NCBI GenBank assembly: GCA_024803745.1 | Contig: JANJXV010000188.1 | Location: 186,001 to 250,000, forward strand | Length of the DNA stretch: 64,000 bases | From: Megascapheus bottae | Taxonomy: Eukaryota > Chordata > Mammalia > Rodentia > Geomyidae | Direction: 5' to 3' | Shown here: positions 57,087 to 64,000 of the stretch, piece by piece | How the letters are laid out: each line of letters begins with the position of its first letter | Numbering within the stretch: the first letter of the stretch is position 1 | The notes under the pieces: model-generated | Databases searched by the model: none | Told to the model about the DNA's origin: nothing | The model's input: only the letters and a program-made list of their open reading frames with translations | Program-made: the position numbers and the translations under genes

Positions 57087-57152
57087 GAGCCTGGTGACTT
57101 TGCCCCCAAGGAGAAGAAGGACAAGAGAGGCCAGAGGCAGGCTGAGGACATG
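57087..57152 (+). CDS. RalGDS-like copy B exon: RasGEF hairpin region
   Basis: 22 codons, phase 0 to phase 0, between GTGACAG and ATG|GTGAGT: GDFAPKEKKDKRGQRQAEDM preceded by EP. By position it corresponds to the Lys/Arg-rich stretch before 'GTVPYLGTFLTDL' in RalGDS. The copy A partner is 15,846-15,911. Sequence similarity to the family is modest here; the call rests on splice sites, phase and order. Confidence 0.7.
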
Positions 57153-57561
57153 GTGAGTGACTGTGTCCTGAACGCACCAAGAGTGCCTGAAAGAGAAGAG
57201 AAGAGAGGTCTGCTTGCTCATCTTACCTCTTCTTCCCCTGCCTGAAATAACTCCATTCACATGGGATTTGATTGTTATAATCTCTTGTCCTGAGTGGCTG
57301 CCAGAGACAAAGGAGGAGTAGAAGACCGAGCATGGCAAAGCGTGTGTGGCAGGTGGCCTTCAGAGGCTCCCTAACTTGGGGAGGTGTCAATGCTACCCTT
57401 ATACTGTTTATTATCCCAAGTGCAGAGGAGGGGCTCTAACAGATTGGCCAGAAGGTCCTCAGGTGACTCTGATAAGAAAGGCCCTGTGAGGATGGAGGCT
57501 GTCTGGGGAAGCCTGCAATGGGGTCCTAGGCCATGGCACATCAACCCATCCAATCCCACAG

Positions 57562-57648
57562 GTTCACATCAAGGGCACTGTGCCCTACCTGAAAACTTTC
57601 CTGGGAGACTTCCGAATGATCGACAAGGCCTTTAGGGACTTCCTGGAT
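57562..57648 (+). CDS. RalGDS-like copy B exon: RasGEF domain, GTVPYLKTFLGDF segment
   Basis: 29 codons between CCCACAG and GAT|GTGAGT: VHIKGTVPYLKTFLGDFRMI then DKAFRDFLD. This is the conserved 'GTVPYLGTFLTDLVMLDTAM' block of RalGDS/RGL CDC25 domains. Copy A has GTMPYLRTF at 16,320-16,406. Copy B keeps the more family-like residues. Confidence 0.87.
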
Positions 57649-58107
57649 GTGAGTAGTCTGGGCATCACTGAGCTGCTGGGGTTGGGACAGAAAGTCTCCT
57701 GCTGTGTGCTGAGTTCTGGCACAGTGAAGGGTTTCTTAAGATATCACTGCATCCATCTTAAGAAGGGACATCCAGAGCTGCTGGGACAGGGAGCTAGGGC
57801 ACATAGCACAGCTGGTACTCAAGTTCCTCTGGGCACAGTGGGCAGTTGGGATTAGTGGAAAACAAAGGACAGGCTAAGCAGGCACTTGTGAGTCCGGCTC
57901 AGCTGAGCCCTCAGTCTCCCCATGTCCTCAGAAGGTTTGGACAAGATGATTCCAGAACCTCTTTGGAGATGTGTCCAGGTCCCATCTAGGACTTGGTTCA
58001 CAGGCACATGTAGATGCCCTCTGTCCCATGGAAGAGGACCAGCCCCTGACAGGGTGGACTCAATGGAGGAAGGGTGGGTTCTCCTCACATTGTTCTCTGC
58101 CTTCTAG

Positions 58108-58140
58108 GAGGGAGTCATCCATTTTGAGAAATTGAGAAAG
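58108..58140 (+). CDS. RalGDS-like copy B micro-exon: EGVIHFEKLRK
   Basis: A 33-bp exon between TTCTAG and AAG|GTGAGT, too short for ORF calling. It encodes EGVIHFEKLRK, matching 'GRLINFEKRRKEFEV' of RalGDS together with the next exon. The copy A partner at 16,864-16,896 encodes the identical peptide. Confidence 0.82.
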
Positions 58141-58422
58141 GTGAGTTTCAGGTGCCCTCCTGGCTGGATGGGGACCAGCAGCAGAGTCAGCTTCAGTCAC
58201 CATGACCGGTAGGGAAATTTGGTTCAGAGTGCAGATCTTTACTGATGACAGGGTGGGAATGTGAAGTGGGAGAGGAGAGCTTCCTGTGAATGAGTGTGGA
58301 CACAGTTATGAGAGCCACAGCACCCTGATGCACTGAGGGTTCCCAGAGCAAAGCCTGGTGAATGGTCTTCCCCTGGGCATCACAGCACAGCCCTCCACTC
58401 TCCTCATGCTCTCCCTGGCCAG

Positions 58423-58544
58423 GAATATGCAATCATGGAGCAACTGAAGCAGCTACAGGCAAGCTGCAGCTATGAACACATCACCCCAGAGGAGAAGTTT
58501 CTAGGTTGGTTCAGGGGCCTGGAGCGGCTCAGCGAGGAGGCCAG
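58423..58544 (+). CDS. RalGDS-like copy B exon: end of RasGEF domain
   Basis: 122 bp between GGCCAG and AG|GTGAGC: EYAIMEQLKQLQASCSYEHI, then TPEEKFLGWFRGLERLSEEA. It matches RalGDS 'EFEVIAQIKLLQSACNNYSIAPDEQFGAWFRAVERLSETES'. It ends in phase 2 and joins to C-TAT to give S-YDLSC. Copy A (17,177-17,298) is the last exon retained there. Confidence 0.86.
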
Positions 58545-58742
58545 GTGAGCTGGGAGGCACTAGGACAGGGAGAGTGGCCTGTCACTGGGATGTGGTGCCA
58601 GCCTGAGTATCACATGTCTGGAAATGAGGACTTACACTCCCTAGGGGCAGTGACCAGGTGGGTGGTAGGCTTTGAATTCTAAGCAGACGCTGGGAGGTCC
58701 CAAGCTTCAGTTTGGTCTGCTCACCTCACACCCCTTGCCTAG

Positions 58743-58838
58743 CTATGACCTGTCATGTACACTGGAGCCCCCGGGACAGAATGACACTGTAAGCCCTCCG
58801 ACTAAGAAGCGCTTCAGCATCTGGATGGCCTGGAAGCA
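58743..58838 (+). CDS. RalGDS-like copy B exon: post-RasGEF linker (YDLSCTLEPP)
   Basis: The exon follows CTTGCCTAG and reads SYDLSCTLEPPGQNDTVSPP, then TKKRFSIWMAWK, matching RalGDS 'SYNLSCELEPPSE..SNTLRTKKN...VKRW'. The donor CA|GTAAGG leaves phase 2, which does not fit the next exon if that starts at 59,133. Either a one-base indel exists or another acceptor is used (for example 59,141). Copy A ends right at the position of this acceptor. Confidence 0.75.
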
Positions 58839-59132
58839 GTAAGGACCTTGCCACTGATGGGCAAGAGCCAGAGAAGATGATGGGATGGTTGTGGGAATGA
58901 GACATTTCCATTGAGAAGCCAGGTGTGGCACTCAGTTCTCTGGGGTGTCTGCCCCTCTGCTCATACTGAGTTCTGGCTCTGTGATTCATCCATCACATAA
59001 GGGAATGGGAAAATGTTAACTGACCCAGATCATGGAGTGGAGATTCAGGTCCCCAGTGTTTGAGGTCTAGGGTCTTGTGTGTGTCCTGAGAGAAGTTCCT
59101 TCAGTAAGCTGACCCCTCTCTAAAGTCACCAG

Positions 59133-59330
59133 ACCCAGAGTGCTGCAATTAGTACCAGTGGCAGCTCCCAGTTGAAGTGGATGGACCAGGACAAGGGTGG
59201 CCCTGAGATGAGCAGCACAAACACCACTGCAGTGCAGTCAGACAGCAATGTGCTGTCAGCTCCCTCCTCCAGCTCCTACCTAGAGCTCATCAGGAGCATC
59301 TCACAAACATCCTCAGGAGACCCGAAAAAG
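59133..59330 (+). CDS. RalGDS-like copy B exon: Ser/Thr-rich linker
   Basis: It reads TQSAAISTSGSSQLKWMDQD, then a Ser-rich stretch ending SQTSSGDPKK before GTGACT. 'STSGSS' matches the RalGDS linker 'ELSTSGSSHSK', and the rest is low-complexity Ser/Thr as in the family. 66 codons in phase 0 at the 3' end. The exact 5' boundary is uncertain because of the phase conflict with the preceding exon. Confidence 0.65.
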
Positions 59331-59434
59331 GTGACTTCCTGTCTTGCCCATAGTCCTGCTTTCCACTGCCTGAGAGGAAAGCCCTAGACCTGGTTGGAAA
59401 CCTGGACTTCTCCTGATGTTGCTGGCATCCACAG

Positions 59435-59665
59435 GTCCAGGGATCCTCCTCCCGGTCCATTGGGATGACCAGCTTGGCCTCTGCCAGCCAATCCTCACCC
59501 ACAGACACCAGCACAATGGACACCAATTCAGCCAACACTCACAGTGGCACCTCAGGGCAGAGTAGTGACAGCTCATCCGTGCCTCCCCATCTCAGGCTGG
59601 GAGACTCGTGTGTTATCAGGGTGGTACTGCCTGTGGAAAACAGACGTCTATGCAAAAGCATTGAG
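59435..59665 (+). CDS. RalGDS-like copy B exon: linker end and start of Ras-association domain
   Basis: 77 codons, phase 0 at both ends, between ATCCACAG and GAG|GTGAGT. It reads VQGSSSRSIGMTSLASASQS, a Ser/Thr stretch, then LRLGDSCVIRVVLPVENRRL and CKSIE. The final part matches the first strands of the RalGDS RA domain ('[24 protein letters not shown]'), the ubiquitin-fold module that binds GTP-loaded Ras/Rap. No stop codon was seen. Confidence 0.82.
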
Positions 59666-60671
59666 GTGAGTTGGGCGGCTGCATTTCCTTCTGCTCTTCT
59701 GACCTACAAAAGAGGGAGGGAAAATTATGCCCAGTCTCCAGGCTAGAATAGATCCTCAGGCAGGGTCAGTGAGGAGTCCTGAGAGGAAGAATGCACACAA
59801 AGATTGGGGAAATCCTAGGCTCTGGAGGGCATAGTTTAGATACTTCACTTTCCCAGGAAACATCCTAAAGGCTGGTGTTTGATCACAAGATTAGTAGTGA
59901 ATGAACACGATTGCCAGTTGAGGCTGTTTACTGTCTCAGAGACAATCCTTGCACATTACTTAGTAGGCTCTTGTGATAATCACATCTGGGTTGGAGGACA
60001 GCGAGACATAGGGATCCTATGTTCTGGGAAGATGAGGAATGTCTAAGGCAGGGTGCTGCAGATGATGGAGCTAAAAGATCTGCTCACAAGTAAACTCCTC
60101 ACAGGAGAGAGTGATGTCTGCTCTTCTAGCTACTCAATTGGGCAGATGACATTCAGAGCCCCTCCTTCCTCATGCTGGGTCTGGTGTCTGCATCTGGTTC
60201 AGTCCTCTCACCAACAGGAATGAGAACAGGTGTCATGAGCACTCATCTGGGGAGGCAACGACTTCCTCTCTCCTGGACTCTCAGTGTTAGGGGAGTTGAT
60301 CAAGGCTCCACGGGTGTTGTCAATCACTGCATCCTCCAACTCACACCAGACCTGGCTAGGAGCAGGTACTGGGCACTTGGCTGGCTCCTCCCTTGCCTGC
60401 GGTTTCTGGAGTTTATTGTGTATTCCACTAAATCTCAGGGCCCAAACCTGGAAAGCAGATCCAGGAAGACCTGGTAAACTCTAAGAATACTAAATAACCA
60501 ACTTCAATGCATGGACTCCTCTTCAGGAAGGAAGATTTGAAACACACCCATGACACCAATGGCATTTCTCATGTTTAACACTGAAATGGTTCCACAGAAG
60601 CCCTGGATACTGACTTCAGGGAGGGACCCCTGGGACCCAGTCCTCAGGGCCTGTATCCTGATCCAACCCAG
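59666..60671. other. Copy B intron within the RA domain
   Basis: About 1 kb with no repeats recognised; it separates the two RA exons. Confidence 0.65.
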
Positions 60672-60786
60672 GTGACCAACCAGGAGAAGACCCGAAACGT
60701 CATCATGAAAGCTATGAAGAAATTCCAGGTGCGTGGATACAAGCCAGAAGACTTAGAGCTGGTGCAGATCATCACACAGGATCAAA
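60672..60786 (+). CDS. RalGDS-like copy B exon: Ras-association domain, middle
   Basis: It follows CAACCCAG and reads VTNQEKTRNVIMKAMKKFQV, then YKPEDLELVQIITQDQ, ending in phase 1 at A|GTGAGT. It matches RalGDS 'VTSQDKAPAVIRKAMDKHNL.....EDYELLQIISDD'. The next RA exon (in RalGDS the 'IPENANVFYAMNS' part) was not found up to 64,000. It may lie beyond the window or be lost. Confidence 0.82.
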
Positions 60787-60840
60787 GTGAGTCCTAAACC
60801 AATAGCTATGACAGGCAAATAAGAAGGTGGGCAGAGGCCC

Positions 60841-61022
60841 AGGAGTTTGGCCTGGGGTAGAGAGCTCGTCTAGAATGCAAGAACACCAGGGTTCGATTCC
60901 TTGGAAATATATACATAGGTAAAAAAAAAAGCCAGAAGTGGTTCTGTTAGAACTCTAGCCTTCAGAAAGCCCCAAGACAGTACTAAGGCCCTGACTTCAA
61001 GCCTCTAGGTCTAGCAAAAAAA
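60841..61022 (+). mobile_element. IDL-Geo SINE in the last intron of copy B
   Basis: 'caggagtttggcctggggtagagagc' to 'gacttcaagcctctaggtctagcaaaa'. Confidence 0.83.
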
Positions 61023-62389
61023 TGAAGTATGGCAGGAGAGAGTGTCCTCACAAACCAACCCCTCCATCAGGGTATGGCAGCATAAGGGCAGCCTTAGACC
61101 CCAGGCCCAAGCCAGCCCTGGTTGCTGCACAGCTATTGCCCTCATGGACATGCTTGTTCTTGCCCTGGCTGAGGAGGAAGTAGCCAGTGCAGAGACCATC
61201 CGTGAGGACAGGAGAGAATACAGCTCATAGGACAGAATGGCTGGCTTGCTCACCAGAACGGACTTTGTCATTCTCCAATGTGAACACATGGCTTGAGAAA
61301 ATACCTGACACTTGAGTGTCACTCAGTTGTAAAGTGTGTGCCGAGAGTTCCTGAGACCCTTGCATTGTTACCACACCATTAAAACTATGCCTTCAAACAC
61401 CACTTACCCTATATCATGGACTAATGCAAGCCCTGAAAGAGCTATTGAGAACTCATGGGCAACTTCCCAATATTCTCTACCTATGTGTTTTCCTTCCAAA
61501 TGGGTTAGAAGCCAGGTGCCTAGGACTCAGCCTACAAACCCAGTTCATTAGGAGGCTCAACTGAGGCTCTAGGTTGGAGGCCAGCCTGGGTTAGAAGTCT
61601 GTGATTCTCTTTCTTCTTATCAACCACAGTAAAGCAGGAAAAATCATATGGCGCCAGTGGCACAACACTTATCTTGAACAACCAGGTCAGAACACTTCTG
61701 TTCTAATCATTAAAGCTACCCTGTGATACTTTGTTCTTCAAAACAGATCTTCCTCTACCCGATCACTGAAGAGTCTTTGCACGTCATTAGATTGCTATCT
61801 TTGGTTGAGAAGAAATACTGTGGTGTGTGGATGTAGAAACTGCAGATGGGCTAACCAGGAAGCATGAAGCAGATGGGGCTAAGATCCAGCAGAGGCTCCT
61901 TGTTCTCTACATGCTGGATTGTGATGCATTGTGACAGGAACGCAAGTCCAGGCGCTGGTACCCCTAGGTAATAGTGCTGGCATTTCTTGAGGTGGCGGGG
62001 GCCATCTGTCTGTGGATGATTTGGGTGGCATATTTGGACAAGTAGCAAAGTGGGAGCTTGGATGATGAGAAATAGATGGTTGGTGAAATGAAGCTTTCAC
62101 TTGGGAACCCAAAACCTTAATTTCTTAAACCTTGAGCCACATACTCTGCTTGAACTGTATGCCTTTTCTGGTAGATTTTTACTGAAGCTTATGGTACTGA
62201 AATTGAACTTAGTCACATTGCCTACTGTACTAGAAACCTGAAAATCTGCAGCTGACTTGAATTCTTTTTTCTATCATTTAGAAGACTTTTTCTTTTACTT
62301 TTTCTTTTTTTGCCAGGCCTGGGGCTTGAACTGAGATCTGAGGATTGCAGTTTGAAATTAGTCTCTGCAAGCAAGTAAATGAGACTTTT
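61023..62389. other. Copy B downstream intron or flank
   Basis: Apart from a B1-type SINE at 61,515 nothing was recognised; the expected next RA exon was not found. Confidence 0.5.
61515..61628 (+). mobile_element. B1-type SINE
   Basis: 'gccaggtgcctaggactcagcctac...ggaggctcaactgaggctctaggttggaggccagcctggg'. Confidence 0.65.
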
Positions 62390-62583
62390 TAATTTTTGTG
62401 CTAGTGCAGGGGCTTGAACTCATGGCCTACTCTCTGTGTCTGAGCTTCTTTTGCTCAAGGCTAACACTTTACCATTTGAACCACAGCACCACTTCTGGCT
62501 TCTTTTGAATATTGTATTGGAGAGAAGAGTGGCATAGACTTTTCTGCCCTAATTGGCTTTGAACTGTGAGCCTACAGATTAGT
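62390..62583 (-). mobile_element. B1-Geo SINE truncated by the LINE-1 next to it
   Basis: Reversed; 'ctagtgcaggggcttgaactcatggcc' to 'ggctttgaactgtgagcctacag', where the expected rest of the B1 half is replaced by LINE-1. Confidence 0.75.
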
Positions 62584-62587
62584 AAAC

Positions 62588-63765
62588 TAATCAGGAAGCC
62601 TACAGAGTGGGAGAAGATCTTCACCAACCAAACAACGGACAAAGGCCTCATATCTAAAATATATCAACAACTCAAAAAATTGAATCACTCCAAAACTAAC
62701 CTCCAAAGTAACAACCATCCCATTAAAAAATGGGCCAAAGACTTAAAGAGAGTCTTCTCTGAAGAAGAAACAAAAATGGCCTATAGACACATGAAGAAAT
62801 GCTCAACATCTCTGGTCATAAAAGAAATGCAAATCAAAACAACTCTAAGATTCCACCTCACTCCAGCTAGAATGGCCAGGATGAGGAAAACGAATGACAA
62901 CAGATGCTGGAGGGGATGTGTCCAGGAGGGATCACTACTACACTGTTGGTGGGAGTGCAAACTCATTCAACCACTATGGAAAGCAGTGTGGCAGTGCCTC
63001 AAAAGGCTAAACATAGAACTCTCCTATGACCCAGCAATTCCACTACTTGGCATTTACCCAACCACCCAGAAACAAGGACATACTAAACCCACTATCACAA
63101 CAATGTTCATTGCAGCACTATTCACCATAGCAAAGATATGGAACCAACCTAGATGTCCCTCAGTTGATGAGTGGATCAACAAGTTATGGTATTTGTACAC
63201 AATGGAATTCTATGCTGCTGTCAGAAAGAATGACATCGTCCCATTTGTTAGGAAATGGAAAGACTTAGAAAAAATCATATTAAGTGAAGTAAGCCAGACT
63301 CAAAGGAACTTAGGCTCAATGGTTTCCCTCATTTGTCATAATCAGTAGAAACCTTGGGCTCTACTAGCAGAGATTTGCAATAGAACAAAATCTTGATACA
63401 TAAGGACATATAATGTGAAGCTAATTGAAAGGACCTCCAGGATAGTGAAACAAAAGCCATATAATGAATGATTGTTGTCCTTAATGTACTATGTTGTCTC
63501 TCATCTCCTTTGCTGTCCGTTGGTTATCTCATATTGGTATAGTATCTCACTTTGTCATCTGATATATTGAATTTATTTGTATTTGGATATTTGAAATTTG
63601 ATAGGGAAGGGGGGAAATCCAAGACGGGTGGGGGGTGTGGGGGGGAGGGAAATGGGTACCAAGACATGTGAAAGGGTATCAATGTATGTGAATTAATGCA
63701 CCTTCTATCTGGCAAATATCATGTAACCCTTTTACTAATTACAATAAAAAAATTTTTAAAAAAAG
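62588..63765 (+). mobile_element. LINE-1 5'-truncated copy with open ORF2 C-terminus and full 3' UTR
   Basis: The frame through 63,348 gives the ORF2 C-terminus without stops: [92 protein letters not shown], ending LICHNQ. These match the C-terminal region of mammalian LINE-1 ORF2p. A 3' UTR with a G-rich stretch at 63,608-63,652 and an A tail follows. The open frame and low divergence suggest a recent insertion. Truncation removes the endonuclease and most of the RT domain, so it cannot move by itself. Confidence 0.9.
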
Positions 63766-64000
63766 AGAAAGACACTGAGATAGCCTGCGAAAATCATAGT
63801 CTGAGTATTAAAAAGTAATGAAGATAAAATGCTTTTTCTTCTAATTTATACAAGACAATGTTCAGGGCAGGACATATGATTATTTTGTTTGCAGGTAGGC
63901 TAAAGTTCCTGGTGATCCACCAGTATGATCAACAGGAGCAGAACTCAAAGACACACCTGAGCTTGGAAAATGGGTGAAAATAAAGTGCACCTGTTAGAAC
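63766..64000. other. Window end, unassigned
   Basis: Short sequence after the LINE-1 tail without recognisable exon. Confidence 0.5.

Larger units (their letters stand above)
44792..60786 (+). pseudogene. RalGDS-like gene copy B, nearly complete but disrupted; continues past the last visible exon
   Basis: A RalGDS-family gene with up to 16 recognisable exons between 50,738 and 60,786. The order matches the family: REM domain (51,192-52,889), CDC25/RasGEF domain (53,558-58,544), Ser/Thr-rich linker (58,743-59,600) and the first half of a Ras-association domain (59,600-60,786). Exon phases agree at nearly all junctions. Three lesions argue that it no longer makes the full protein: TGA at 52,721-52,723 where copy A has TGG (Trp), an IDL-Geo SINE inside the exon at 55,349-55,645 bringing a TGA at 55,428-55,430, and a GC instead of GT donor after 54,899. 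The 58,838/59,133 junction is also out of frame. The final RA exon was not found before the window end. A shorter product avoiding the damaged exons cannot be excluded. Confidence 0.85.

Noticed and set aside
63880..64000. Final RA-domain exon of copy B
   Set aside because: Frames here do not give the expected residues (VFYAMNS-like) and no acceptor with matching phase was found.
1..64000. Bacterial, viral, CRISPR or defence-type system
   Set aside because: Intron-exon genes, mammalian SINE/LINE repeats and a CpG island show vertebrate nuclear DNA; no array, operon or provirus was seen.

Overview
This is mammalian nuclear DNA, almost certainly from a rodent. The repeats point to the superfamily Geomyoidea (kangaroo rats, pocket mice, pocket gophers). 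Dozens of copies of a dimeric SINE are present: a tRNA-Ala/ID-like left half (the sense copies read 'tttggcctagtggtagagtgcttgcc') joined to a right half ending 'gagttcaagccccaggactggcaaaa'. That is the published IDL-Geo design restricted to Geomyoidea. Sister copies carry a 7SL/B1-like left half on the same right half. LINE-1 3' ends of one young family are scattered throughout. The species cannot be named from sequence alone.

The only recognisable multi-exon gene content is two head-to-tail copies of a RalGDS-family gene (guanine-nucleotide exchange factor for Ral GTPases), both on the + strand. Copy A lies at about 7,993-17,496 and copy B at about 44,792-60,786 or beyond. They align closely over introns and exons and lie about 27 kb apart. 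Copy B has exons for the REM (RasGEF_N) domain, the CDC25/RasGEF domain, the Ser/Thr-rich linker and the first half of the Ras-association domain. It also has an in-frame TGA in the REM region, an IDL-Geo SINE inside a RasGEF exon and a GT-to-GC donor change. Copy A has lost about 3.8 kb carrying its first REM exons, has a TAG in the RasGEF domain, and stops before the linker and RA exons. Both look like decaying paralogues with independent lesions. A 1-kb segment upstream of the first REM exon is present three times (once in A, twice in B) and holds a candidate start exon.

Region by region: 1-5,390 is mostly unassigned. 5,390-7,215 is an old reversed LINE-1 ORF2 fragment. 7,993-17,496 is copy A. 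17,497-25,825 is AT-rich with LINE-1 and SINE pieces. 25,880-26,930 is a CpG island with GC boxes, a kappaB-like site and a strong splice donor on the - strand, so it is probably the promoter and first exon of an unidentified leftward gene. 27,000-44,190 is a SINE-dense desert containing a broken, intronless COQ5 copy (38,070-38,993, - strand). 44,190-44,793 is a LINE-1 end that abuts the start of copy B. 44,792-60,786 is copy B. 62,588-63,765 is a LINE-1 3' end.

I see no operon-like, viral, CRISPR or defence system here. The most informative signals are evolutionary: the tandem RalGDS-like decay, two cases of retrotransposon 3' transduction (one SINE whose source locus is also in the window, one LINE-1), an exonic SINE, nested SINEs and an orphan CpG-island promoter. 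Coordinates of repeats are read by eye and may be off by several bases.
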